Of a stretch of 33,523 bases of DNA, positions 1 to 7,421 are shown piece after piece. This stretch comes from Betaproteobacteria bacterium UBA2592 (lineage in GTDB: Bacteria; Pseudomonadota; Gammaproteobacteria; Burkholderiales; Rhodocyclaceae). The stretch is taken from the NCBI GenBank assembly GCA_002340095.1, contig DDKS01000036.1:1-33523 (forward strand), given 5' to 3'. The translations under genes were made by a program, and so were the position numbers. The notes beneath the pieces were generated by a model that did no database searches, was not told the origin of the DNA, and was given only the letters and a program-made list of their open reading frames with translations. The stretch's first letter is position 1; the number at the start of each line of letters is the position of its first letter.

Positions 1-155
1 AAACCTCAGTTAAACCACAGAGGCACAGAGACGCCGAGGAAAAACAAAGACTTGTCCTGGAGGGCCTGGTCACTTTCTGGGTGTGCGTGGAAGAAAATGC
101 AAGCCACTGTTTTTTTGAAGCTCTCTGTGTCTTTGTGTCTCTGTGGTGAGGTTTT
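1..155. repeat. Inverted-repeat intergenic element downstream of cobE
   Basis: Two arms face each other. Bases 14-32 are the reverse complement of 129-147 with 17 of 19 positions matching, and the outer ends AAACCTCA (1-8) and TGAGGTTT (147-154) are perfect inverse complements. The arms are built of CACAGAG-like units. The roughly 95-base centre has no convincing gene. It lies just past the stop of cobE. It looks like a mobile or palindromic intergenic repeat of the CCACAGAG type that I recall from many environmental proteobacterial genomes; that family memory is unverified. It could also act as a transcript end for the cobalamin operon. Its left end may be cut by the window edge. Confidence 0.55.
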
Positions 156-178
156 TAGGGTGAATGCAAGGGCCGGGT

Positions 179-571
179 TCAAGGCAGCAGGGCGATGGAG
201 ACGGTGGCGTTACGCCCATCCGGGCCCCGCAGCTTGTGTTTTTCGATCAGCAGCCGGCTCATGTCGGTGCCGGCGGCCAACAGGGCAGCGGCTTCCGAGA
301 CGGAAGGGGTGCCGGTGTACTTGCGCACCGTCTCGGAAGGATGGGGAACCGGCACCTGGGCCAGCTCCGCCGCCGGGTAGAAGCGCAAGGCCCAGCCCTG
401 GCGGGCGGCCAGCTCCAGCAGCCCGGCCTCGTCCGCCTTCAGGTCGATGGACGCGGCGGCAACCACCTGGGCCCAGCAGGCGCCGCAGGCAGCCAGGGCC
501 TCCGCCACGGCCTGCTCCAGGGTGGCAGCGGGAGTGCCCCGGTCGCAACCAAGTCCCAGGGCAATCTTCAT
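179..571 (-). CDS. cobE: CobE / CbiG C-terminal-domain protein
   Basis: This 130-residue protein consists only of the CobE/CbiG_C fold. The N-terminus KIALGLGCDRGT matches the family opening G-[IL]-G-C-x-[RK]-G-T. The stretch HPSETVRKYTGTPSVSEAAALLAAG matches the conserved GTPSVAEAAAL region. In fused CbiG proteins this domain follows the hydrolase domains; in the aerobic pathway CobE is a free accessory protein whose exact role is poorly defined. Here it is the last gene of the minus-strand cobalamin unit. It has its own GGAG ribosome-binding sequence about 7 bases before the ATG. It is separated from cbiG by a 340-base structured element, unlike the tight spacing elsewhere in the cluster. 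The family call is firm; the biochemical role is not. Confidence 0.85.
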   Translation of the reverse strand: MKIALGLGCDRGTPAATLEQAVAEALAACGACWAQVVAAASIDLKADEAGLLELAARQGWALRFYPAAELAQVPVPHPSETVRKYTGTPSVSEAAALLAAGTDMSRLLIEKHKLRGPDGRNATVSIALLP

Positions 572-911
572 GGGCGGGCTCCGGGATGAGAGGGAAAAGC
601 CCCTGACATGGCAGGGCCCCCACGCCTTTCCCCCTTCGCGAGCGCCGAGCAGCGCAGCCGCCCCGGGAGCAGTCGGCTCCCGTTGTCCGAGCCGCAGGCG
701 AGTTCAGGGAGCCGCCCGGGGCGGTGAGCAGCGCAGGGAACCGGGCTGAAAGCCCGGCGCGAGGGCCGGGGTCGCCTTTCTTTGCTTACTTTCTTTGGCG
801 AAGCAAAGAAAGTAAGCCGCCGCGCAACGGCGGAACCCCACCGACAAACAGGGAGCCCCCCTTGCGACGGGGAATAAAACCGGGTGCCAGTGGCCAGGTC
901 GTGCTTGGGGC
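572..911. repeat. Hairpin-rich intergenic element between cbiG and cobE
   Basis: This gene-free stretch carries a series of perfect stems. (1) CCGCCCCGGG at 658-667 pairs with CCCGGGGCGG at 715-724 and encloses a smaller GGGAGC/GCTCCC hairpin. (2) CCGGGCT-GAA-AGCCCGG spans 741-757. (3) A 14-bp stem pairs 784-797 with 804-817 around the six-base loop GCGAAG. (4) CCGCCG-CGCAA-CGGCGG spans 817-833. An 11-base direct repeat GAGCAGCGCAG occurs at 647-657 and 726-736. No credible reading frame is present. It resembles a dispersed structured intergenic repeat, and the CTTACTTTCTTTG hairpin is of a type I recall from other proteobacterial genomes (unverified). In the minus-strand transcript it would fold strongly between two cobalamin genes. 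Confidence 0.6.
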
Positions 912-1685
912 TCAAGCTTGGTGCTCCGGCGGCCGGTAGATGACCAGCCGGCCTGCCAGGCGGGGTGCCAGTTCTGGCGGCAGGGGGCGGTGGCTGATCC
1001 ACAGCACGGCGGCGACGGCGTCCAGGTCCACCTCTTCCAGGCGGCTGAACTGCTTGATGTTGGCGGGCACCGGGCCGCTGCGGCCGTTGGCGTGGCGCGG
1101 CCACCAGTCGGGGCTGCCGGCTTCCTGCACCAGGGCCACCGGCTCGTCGTTCACCACGGCGGCGCTGGCTTTGACCACTTCGTCGTGGCTGGCCTCGAAG
1201 GTCCAGCCCAGTTCCCGGCCCAAGAGATCCACCGCCAGGGTCTGGCGGGAGTCGGAGGCGGTGGTGAGCACCGGGATGGCGCCCAGGCTGGCCGCCAGGA
1301 TGCCGGCCAGGGCATTGGCGCCGCCCAGGTGGCCGGAGAGCATGGGAATGGCAAAGCGCCCGGCCTCGTCCACCACCACCACGCCCGGGTCCTGTTCCTT
1401 GTCCTTGAGGTGGGGGGCGATGAGGCGCACCAGGGCGCCCAGGGAGACGATGGCGACGATGCCGTCGAAGTTGGCGAAAAGGGCGGGAATCTGGTCGCCG
1501 GTCTTGCCGCTGTAGCAAGCAGCCTGACCCGGTGCAGCGGCCTCCGCTTCGGCCCGGAATTTCTCCGGGGCGAACAGGCGGGCGCCCGGCAGGGCCGCCA
1601 CCACCTTCCCTGCCAGGGCAATGCCGTGGCGGGTGATGGAGACGACGGCGATTCTCTCGTTGGGGAAAGGGAGGTGTTGGGTCAT
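912..1685 (-). CDS. cbiG: Cobalt-precorrin-5A hydrolase CbiG (N-terminal and central domains only)
   Basis: CbiG opens the delta-lactone of cobalt-precorrin-5A, releasing acetaldehyde, in the anaerobic cobalamin pathway. The 257-residue product has the N-terminal domain (IAVVSITRHGIALAGKV; then GDQIPALFANFDGIVAIVSLGALVRLIAPHLKDK) and the central domain (DPGVVVVDEAGRFAIPMLSGHLGGANALA; TTASDSRQTLAVD). It stops at the sequence RLVIYRPP, exactly where fused CbiG proteins continue into the C-terminal domain, which is found here as a separate gene (cobE). I chose the ATG at 1685. A TTG at 1706 would add seven residues (MPPQKHK). Neither start has a strong Shine-Dalgarno. It lies 39 bases after cobI. 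Confidence 0.9.
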   Translation of the reverse strand: MTQHLPFPNERIAVVSITRHGIALAGKVVAALPGARLFAPEKFRAEAEAAAPGQAACYSGKTGDQIPALFANFDGIVAIVSLGALVRLIAPHLKDKEQDPGVVVVDEAGRFAIPMLSGHLGGANALAGILAASLGAIPVLTTASDSRQTLAVDLLGRELGWTFEASHDEVVKASAAVVNDEPVALVQEAGSPDWWPRHANGRSGPVPANIKQFSRLEEVDLDAVAAVLWISHRPLPPELAPRLAGRLVIYRPPEHQA

Positions 1686-1724
1686 TTTATGTTTTTGCGG
1701 TGGCAAAACTTTGGGGCAGCAGGC

Positions 1725-2513
1725 TCAGGCCGTGACTGCTTCGCTGGCCGCCTTGCGCTTGCGGCAGCCCCGGCGCAGTTCGCCGCGCTGCCGCTTGGGG
1801 TTCTGCACCAGCATGAGGGAGAGGTAATTCACCTGCTCGCCCTTCAAGGAAGCCACGTCGCGCACGATGCGCTCGTCCGGGGCGCCCACCTTCTCGATGA
1901 AGCAGCTGGTGGAAAGCAGCTCGCGCCGTTCCAGGAGTTCCAGCACTTCATCCACCAGGGGCTTCACCTTGAGCAGCACCAGGGTGTCGAACTCGTCCAG
2001 CAGGTGGTCGATGACCTCCACGCCGTAGGCGGCGGGGATCACCGCCAGGGTTTCGTCTTCCTCGGCCAGGGGGGTGCCGGTGGTGGCGGCCGCGGCGGCA
2101 AAGGAAGTGACGCCGGGGATGGTTTCCACCTCGACTTCCGGCACCAGTTCCCGCACCACCCGGGCCAGGTGGCCGAAGGTGGCGAAGGTGGAGGCATCGC
2201 CTTCCACCAGGAACACCAGGTCCCGGCCCTCGGCCAAGAGTTCCACGGTGCGGGCGGCGGCCCGGGCCCAGGCCTTGGTGAGAATCTCGGCGTTCCGGGT
2301 CATGGGGAACACCAGTGCCTCGGCGTCGGCAGGCACGTTGAGGCCGCCCCGGGTGACGATGGAAAGGGCGTAGGAGCTTTCCTCCGCCTTTTTTACCGGA
2401 TAGAGCCAGCGGGCGTTGCCGTTGAGCACGGCCCAGGCGCGACGGGTGATCAGTTCGGGGTCGCCGGGACCCAGGGAGGCGCCGATCAGGCGGCCGTATT
2501 TCTTGTCGGTCAT
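1725..2513 (-). CDS. cobI: Precorrin-2 / cobalt-factor II C20-methyltransferase
   Basis: This SAM-dependent tetrapyrrole methylase adds the C20 methyl group early in corrin ring synthesis. The 262-residue protein begins with the family signature GRLIGASLGPGDPELITRRAW (residues 7-27, SAM-binding glycine-rich loop). It also has EGDASTFATFGHLARVV and the conserved IPGVTSFAAAAATTGTPLAEEDE. The C-terminus is unusually basic (KRQRGELRRGCRKRKAASEAVTA), which looks like a lineage-specific tail. The start codon is 3 bases after the stop of cobL, so the two are translationally adjacent. In this cobalt-early setting CbiL is the functional equivalent name; the sequence alone does not settle whether cobalt is already bound. 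Confidence 0.93.
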   Translation of the reverse strand: MTDKKYGRLIGASLGPGDPELITRRAWAVLNGNARWLYPVKKAEESSYALSIVTRGGLNVPADAEALVFPMTRNAEILTKAWARAAARTVELLAEGRDLVFLVEGDASTFATFGHLARVVRELVPEVEVETIPGVTSFAAAAATTGTPLAEEDETLAVIPAAYGVEVIDHLLDEFDTLVLLKVKPLVDEVLELLERRELLSTSCFIEKVGAPDERIVRDVASLKGEQVNYLSLMLVQNPKRQRGELRRGCRKRKAASEAVTA

Positions 2514-2516
2514 GGT

Positions 2517-3809
2517 TTAGCTTTTCTTTGCGGAGACTATCCAGATGGGGTTCTGGGCGGCCATGCGGTGCATGTCCAGGATGGGCTGGCTGCGGCTGGC
2601 CTGGAGCTGGGTAAGGTCCCAGGCGATGCCGAATTTCTCCTCGGCGGTGGTGAGGGCTGTAGTGGCCGTGGCCAGGTTTTCCAGGGTGACGAAGTTCATC
2701 ACCAGGCGGCCATTGGGTTTCAAGCGGGTGAGGATCAGCTCGATCAAGGCTGCCAGTTCGCCGCCGGAGCCGCCGACGAAGACCGCGTCCGGGTCGGGCC
2801 AGGTTTCCAGCCCTTCCGGGGCCTTGCCATGACGCAGGGTGTAGTTGGTGGCCTGGAAACGCCGGGCGTTTTCCCGGGCGTTGGCAGCGTCGCCCTCGTT
2901 TTTTTCGATGGCATAGACGTGGCCATGGCGGCACAGGCGGCTGGCCTCCAGGCCGACGGAGCCGGAACCGGCGCCGATGTCCCAGACCACGCTGTCGGGC
3001 TTGAGGCCCAGCTTCGCCAGGGATAAAGCCCGGGCTTCCAGCTTGGTGATGAGCCCTTTTTCTGGTTGGCGTTGCACAAAGTCCAGGTCGTCGAAGCCGA
3101 AGATGGGGCGCGGGTCGGACAAGCGGCGTTCCACCAACACCACATTGGGGTCGGGAAAGCGCATGGCCGCAGCCTGTTCCAGGGAGAGGTCGGGGAACAG
3201 TTGCTCGTCCGGCAGGGCCAGCTTGGCGGCCACCGACAGGCGCACCTCTTCACCGTAGCCTGCGGCCAGCAGCGCCCGGGCCAGGCGGGCCGGGTTGTTG
3301 TCCGGGCTGGTGAAGGCAGCCACTTTCGGATACTCGGCGATGGCCCGGATCAGCTTGTAGAGGCCGTTGTCCGGGGGGGTGCCGAACTGCCATTCGCCCG
3401 CATCGGCGGTGTGGCAGGTGGAAATGCGGTAGTCCTGCCAGGGGCGCCGGAAGCGGGCAAAGGCCAGTTGCAGGGTGGAAGGAGCGGGCAGCACGGTGAT
3501 TGCTGCGGTGCCCAGCTTGCCCGCCAGATAGCTGGCCACGCCGTGGCAGAGGGGATCGCCGGTGGCGAGAACCACGGTATGCAGACCGTCAGCCGCGGCG
3601 GCTTCAATCCAGCCGGGCACCTCCCCCAGCTTGCCGTCCATGTCCTTCAGGCTCACACCGGAGGCCAGATGGGGCTGCACCAGGGCCAGGGTACGGCCGG
3701 CCCCGACGATGAGGCCGGCGGATTGCAGGCACTGGCGGCCGGCATCGGGCAGGCCGCCCCAGCCATCGTCCAGGATGCCGAGGATGGTGCAGTAGGGTTG
3801 TTTAGACAC
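2517..3809 (-). CDS. cobL: Precorrin-6Y C5,15-methyltransferase (CbiE-CbiT fusion)
   Basis: This 430-residue bifunctional enzyme methylates C5 and C15 and decarboxylates the C12 acetate side chain. The N-terminal half is a CbiE-type tetrapyrrole methylase (ILGILDDGWGGLP at the start; LATGDPLCHGVASYLAGKLG; LPAPSTLQLAFARF). The C-terminal half is a CbiT-type Rossmann methyltransferase with the SAM loop VWDIGAGSGSVGLEASRL near residue 275, followed by AIEKNEGDAANARENARRF. The length is that of the fused CobL rather than separate CbiE and CbiT. The start is GTG and overlaps the last 8 bases of cbiD, with a GAGG-type ribosome-binding sequence inside the end of cbiD, which suggests translational coupling. 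Confidence 0.93.
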   Translation of the reverse strand: MSKQPYCTILGILDDGWGGLPDAGRQCLQSAGLIVGAGRTLALVQPHLASGVSLKDMDGKLGEVPGWIEAAAADGLHTVVLATGDPLCHGVASYLAGKLGTAAITVLPAPSTLQLAFARFRRPWQDYRISTCHTADAGEWQFGTPPDNGLYKLIRAIAEYPKVAAFTSPDNNPARLARALLAAGYGEEVRLSVAAKLALPDEQLFPDLSLEQAAAMRFPDPNVVLVERRLSDPRPIFGFDDLDFVQRQPEKGLITKLEARALSLAKLGLKPDSVVWDIGAGSGSVGLEASRLCRHGHVYAIEKNEGDAANARENARRFQATNYTLRHGKAPEGLETWPDPDAVFVGGSGGELAALIELILTRLKPNGRLVMNFVTLENLATATTALTTAEEKFGIAWDLTQLQASRSQPILDMHRMAAQNPIWIVSAKKS

Positions 3810-4998
3810 TTTCGCCCTCTTCGACGCGACAGATGAACTGGCCTTCGAAATCGCAGACCAGCACGGTCAGTTGGTAAGGGCCCGGGTGGCAGGCCCGCAG
3901 ACTCTGCATGGCGTGAATGGCCAGGGCCCGGTGGAAGGGCACGGTGAGGTTGAGAAGGGCCAGGCGCTCGGCGGCGAAGCGGGCCGTCTCGGCCTGGCGG
4001 ATTTCCTCCACCAAGTCGGCGGGGGCACCCACCTCGGTGGCGCAGGCGGCCAGCAGGTCCCGGTCGATTTCCTGCTTCCAGGCGTGGGTCACGGCCAGGC
4101 CTTGGCCCATCTTGGTCAGCTTGCCTACCATGGCACCGATGTAGATATGCCGCATCTTGTGCTTGATGGCGCTCTGGAAGGCGGCCTTGACGAAGTCCCC
4201 CATCTGCACGAAGCAGGCTTCCTCCAGCTCTGGCAACTGTTTCATGGCGAATTTTTCGGTGCGGCCGCCGGTGGTGAATACCACGCTGGTCTGGCCCTGG
4301 CGCGCCGCTACACCCACCGCCTGGATCACGCTGGCGCGGAAGGCGGCGGTGGAATAGGGGCGCACGATGCCGGTGGTCCCGAGGATGGAAATGCCACCCA
4401 GGATGCCGAGGCGGGCGTTCAGCGTCTTTTTCGCCATCTCCTCGCCGCCGGGCACGGAGATGGTTACTTCCAGGCTGTCGCCGACGGCCAGGATGGCAGC
4501 GCCGGCCCGGGCCACGTTGTCGCAGATGTTACGCCGGGGCACCGGGTTGATGGCCGGCCCCCCCACTTCCAGGCCCAGCCCTTCCTTGGTGACGATGCCG
4601 ACGCCCGGGCCGCCCTTGAGGATGACCCGGCCGCCGCCACCGGGAATGCGCACCACGTCGGCGGTCATGTGGGCACCGTGGGTGGCGTCCGGATCATCGC
4701 CCGCATCCTTGATGCTGACGGCGTGGGCCCGCAGGGCCATGCCTTCGCCCTCGACACGGCCGTCGGTGATCTGGAAGGGCACTTCCTGGCCGTTGGGCAG
4801 GCGGCAGAAAATCCGGGCCGGCACCTGACCCTCGACCAGGCCCAGGGTGGCGGCCGTGGCCGCTGCCGCCGAGTTGGCGCCGGTGGTGAAACCGGTGCGG
4901 CTGCCCCGTTCCCGCTTGGCCGTGCCCTTGCGGATCTTCCCGGCCGGTGGCGGCGCTGCGCTGTTTACGGGAGCGCTGTTGGCGGCTTCAGGCAGCAT
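3802..4998 (-). CDS. cbiD: Cobalt-precorrin-5B (C1)-methyltransferase CbiD
   Basis: CbiD methylates C1 of cobalt-precorrin-5B in the anaerobic pathway and is one of the markers of that route. The opening SRTGFTTGANSAAAATAATLGL matches the family's RTGFTTGxCAAAA hallmark, although the usual cysteine after TTG-x is replaced by asparagine-serine. Further family motifs are DDPDATHGAHMTADV, GGGGRVILKGGPGVGIVTKEGLGLEVGGPAINPVPR, and GGISILGTTGIVRPYSTAAF. I take the ATG at 4998, giving 398 residues and an 11-base overlap with cobH. A TTG at 5025 would add nine residues. The roughly 35 residues before the conserved domain are proline/alanine-rich and poorly conserved in appearance. Confidence 0.93.
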   Translation of the reverse strand: MLPEAANSAPVNSAAPPPAGKIRKGTAKRERGSRTGFTTGANSAAAATAATLGLVEGQVPARIFCRLPNGQEVPFQITDGRVEGEGMALRAHAVSIKDAGDDPDATHGAHMTADVVRIPGGGGRVILKGGPGVGIVTKEGLGLEVGGPAINPVPRRNICDNVARAGAAILAVGDSLEVTISVPGGEEMAKKTLNARLGILGGISILGTTGIVRPYSTAAFRASVIQAVGVAARQGQTSVVFTTGGRTEKFAMKQLPELEEACFVQMGDFVKAAFQSAIKHKMRHIYIGAMVGKLTKMGQGLAVTHAWKQEIDRDLLAACATEVGAPADLVEEIRQAETARFAAERLALLNLTVPFHRALAIHAMQSLRACHPGPYQLTVLVCDFEGQFICRVEEGESV

Positions 4999-5668
4999 TG
5001 CGCTGGCGGGCTTCGGCAATGCCAAGGAGCGCGTGGATGGCCGCCACCACCAGGGTGGAGCCGCCCTTGCGGCCGCGGATGACGATCCAGGGCACGTCCT
5101 GCACCTCGGCCATCAGGTCCTTGGATTCGGCGGCGGAGACGAAGCCTACGGGCATGCCGATGACCAGGGCCGGGCGGGCGCCTGCTTCCTTGATCAGGCG
5201 CACCACTTCGATGAGGGCCGTGGGGGCGTTGCCGATGCCGACGATGGCCCCGTCCAGCAGGCCCTGGCGATGGGCCTTGCGCATGGCCTGCACGGCCCGG
5301 GTGGTGTCCTCGGCCTGGGCCCGGGCGATGACGTCGGCGTCGGAAATGAAGTGGTGGGGGGTGATGCCGAAATGCTTCAAGCGGCTGGCGGAGAGGCCGA
5401 CACAGATCATTTCCACGTCCGCCACGATGGGGGTGCCGCCCTTGAGGATGGCGGCCAGGCCCGCTTCCACCGCCTGCGGGTGAAAGTCAGTGAGGCCGTT
5501 GAATTCGAAGTCGGCATTGGCGTGGATCATGCGCCGCACGACCGGCCACTGGTCGGTGCTGTAGGCGTGGGGGCCGGCTTCGGCATCGATGATGGCGAAG
5601 GAGTCGTGCTCGATGGCGCGGCCGGCGGCGGTGAGCTGTTCGGTGACGACGTTGGCGTTGTGGTTCAT
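4988..5668 (-). CDS. cobH: Precorrin-8X methylmutase
   Basis: CobH/CbiC moves the methyl group from C11 to C12 to form hydrogenobyrinate or its cobalt form. The 226-residue protein has the conserved VVRRMIHANADFEF segment, with His49 aligned to the catalytic histidine of the family. It also has KGGTPIVADVEMICVGLS, and GAIVGIGNAPTALIEVVRLIKEAGARPALVIGMPVGFVSAAESK. It starts 3 bases after the stop of cbiX and its end overlaps the start of cbiD. Family assignment is clear. The name CbiC would fit the cobalt-early context equally well. Confidence 0.94.
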   Translation of the reverse strand: MNHNANVVTEQLTAAGRAIEHDSFAIIDAEAGPHAYSTDQWPVVRRMIHANADFEFNGLTDFHPQAVEAGLAAILKGGTPIVADVEMICVGLSASRLKHFGITPHHFISDADVIARAQAEDTTRAVQAMRKAHRQGLLDGAIVGIGNAPTALIEVVRLIKEAGARPALVIGMPVGFVSAAESKDLMAEVQDVPWIVIRGRKGGSTLVVAAIHALLGIAEARQRNAA

Positions 5669-5671
5669 GAC

Positions 5672-6637
5672 TTACCCGTGGGAGTGATGATCGTGGGAGT
5701 GATTGTGCCCATGGAAATGGCCGTGACCATGATCGTGATCATGTTTGCCCCCATGTTGGTGGCCGCAGCCGCTGTGGCCATGCTCATGCCCGTGGGTGGC
5801 GGTGTGGCTGTGGTCGTGCCGGTGCTCGTCCTCGGCGGCCAGGCGGTACTTGCAGCCGTCGCACTCGAGCAGGCTGCCCTCCCCCGGCTCCTGCCCTGCC
5901 ACCCGGGCGTCCAGGAGGTCGAAGATCAGGGGATCGAAGCCGAAATGCCCGGCCTGGGCGAAGGCCACCTGGGGATACTGGCGTTGCAGCCGCTCCACCT
6001 GGGCCTTGATGCGATCCATGAGCACCCCGGTAAACAGATACACGGGGATGATGCAGATCTGCATCATGCCCAGCTTCACCTGGCGTTGTACCACGGTCTC
6101 CAGGCGTGGCCAGGTGATGCCGGTGAAGGCGATGTCCACCAACTCGTGCTCATGGGCCTCGAAGATCCAGCGGGCCATGCGGGCCAACTCCCCGTTGGCG
6201 CCGGCGTCCGAGGAACCCCGACCGAGCAGGATCACCCCGGTGTTTTCCGGTGCCGGCACGGCCAGCGACTTCATCAAGCGGTCGAGCTGGCTCTGTAGCA
6301 CGGCGAAGATCTCCCGCCCCATGCCCAAGTGCCGGGTCACGTGGAACTGCACTTTGGGGTGGCGTTCCCGGGCGCGGCCGAGGGCTGCAGGCAGCTCCAT
6401 CTTCACGTGCCCGGCGGCATTCAGGATGAGGGGAATGGTCAGCACCCGGGAGGCGCCCCGGGCCGCCCGGTCCAGGCCCTCGTCCAGGAGCACTTCCGCA
6501 TGTTCGATGAAGCACACCTCGATGCGCCACTCGGGATGGCGCTCCCGCCACTGGGCAGCGAAGCGGAGGATCTCCTGGTTGCCTTCCCGGTTGCGGGAAC
6601 CGTGACCGACGAGCAGCAAGGTGGTGTTGGGGTCCAT
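5672..6637 (-). CDS. cbiX: Sirohydrochlorin cobaltochelatase CbiX, long form with histidine-rich tail
   Basis: CbiX inserts Co2+ into sirohydrochlorin, the first committed step of the cobalt-early pathway. The 321-residue protein has two chelatase-like halves. The first half carries both expected metal/active-site histidines, His12 (LLLVGHGSRNREGN) and His77 (LILNAAGHVKMEL). In the second half the equivalent positions are not histidine (LLGRGSSDAGANGE; IIPVYLFTGVLMDR), so only one site is likely catalytic. A CxxC (LECDGCKYR) follows, reminiscent of the Fe-S motif known in Bacillus megaterium CbiX. The last 50 residues contain about 22 histidines mixed with Gly, Asp and Ser, a probable cobalt-holding tail. 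It starts 4 bases after cobM ends. Confidence 0.93.
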   Translation of the reverse strand: MDPNTTLLLVGHGSRNREGNQEILRFAAQWRERHPEWRIEVCFIEHAEVLLDEGLDRAARGASRVLTIPLILNAAGHVKMELPAALGRARERHPKVQFHVTRHLGMGREIFAVLQSQLDRLMKSLAVPAPENTGVILLGRGSSDAGANGELARMARWIFEAHEHELVDIAFTGITWPRLETVVQRQVKLGMMQICIIPVYLFTGVLMDRIKAQVERLQRQYPQVAFAQAGHFGFDPLIFDLLDARVAGQEPGEGSLLECDGCKYRLAAEDEHRHDHSHTATHGHEHGHSGCGHQHGGKHDHDHGHGHFHGHNHSHDHHSHG

Positions 6638-6641
6638 GGTT

Positions 6642-7421
6642 TTACTCCGATGCCCGCCGGAAGCGGTGCGAAAAGGATGGGTCGTAGAGTTTGGAGCGGG
6701 CCAGCTCCGGCCAGTCGGCGGCCCCCAGGGCGGGGCTGGCGATGATCATGGCCTGGGTGGCAATCTTCGCCGCCTGGCACTTCTGTTTGATGTCCGCGAT
6801 GGTGCCGCGCACGATCTTCTCCTCCCCGGGCCAGGAGGCCTTCTGCACCACCAGGATGGGGGCATCCTCGGCCCAACCGGCGGCCCGCAGGGCGCGCTGC
6901 ACCTCATGCAGCAGGGTGATGGAAAGGAAGATGCAAAGTGTCGTGCGGTGCGCCGCGAGCGCTTCCAGCTCCTCGCCGGGCGGCATGGGGGTGCGGCCGG
7001 CCACCCGGGTGAGGATCACCGTTTGCGTCACCTCCGGCAGGGTCAGGGTCTCGCCGGCGGCGGCTGCCGAGGCGAGCGCCGAGGAAACCCCGGGCACCAC
7101 CGCCCACTCGACGCCGGCGGCGGTGAGCGGGCGGGTCATCTCGATCAGGGCGCCGTAGAGGCCCGGGTCGCCGGTCTGCAGGCGCACCACGGTGGCGTGG
7201 CGGGCGGCAGCGTCCAGCAGCCAGGCGGTGATTTCCTCCAGGGTCATGTCCTTGGAGTCGCGGATCTCGCAGCCTGCCGGGGCGTAAAGCGTGGCGGCCT
7301 GGTCCACCAGGGAACCGGCGAACAGGATGGCGCCGGCCGCTTCCAGCAGGCGGCGGCCTTTCACGGTGATGAGTTCCGGGTCGCCGGGACCGGCGCCCAC
7401 GAACCAGATTTTTCCGGTCAT
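6642..7421 (-). CDS. cobM: Precorrin-4 / cobalt-precorrin-4 C11-methyltransferase
   Basis: CobM/CbiF methylates C11 of the contracted ring. The 259-residue protein opens with KIWFVGAGPGDPELITVKGRRLLEAAGAILFAGSLV, the canonical SAM-binding start of this subfamily. It continues with LQTGDPGLYGALIEMTRPL and VVPGVSSALASAAAAGETLTLPEVTQTVILTRVAGRTPMP, the last being characteristic of CobM rather than other tetrapyrrole methylases. Its ATG overlaps the cbiO stop in an ATGA arrangement, so the cobalt transporter and the biosynthetic genes share one transcript. Confidence 0.95.
   Translation of the reverse strand: MTGKIWFVGAGPGDPELITVKGRRLLEAAGAILFAGSLVDQAATLYAPAGCEIRDSKDMTLEEITAWLLDAAARHATVVRLQTGDPGLYGALIEMTRPLTAAGVEWAVVPGVSSALASAAAAGETLTLPEVTQTVILTRVAGRTPMPPGEELEALAAHRTTLCIFLSITLLHEVQRALRAAGWAEDAPILVVQKASWPGEEKIVRGTIADIKQKCQAAKIATQAMIIASPALGAADWPELARSKLYDPSFSHRFRRASE

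Noticed and set aside
918..3026. 702-residue plus-strand open frame across cbiG-cobI-cobL
   Set aside because: It is antisense to three well-supported cobalamin genes; the sequence is low-complexity Gly/Val/His/Gln-rich, as expected from the complement of GC-biased codons.
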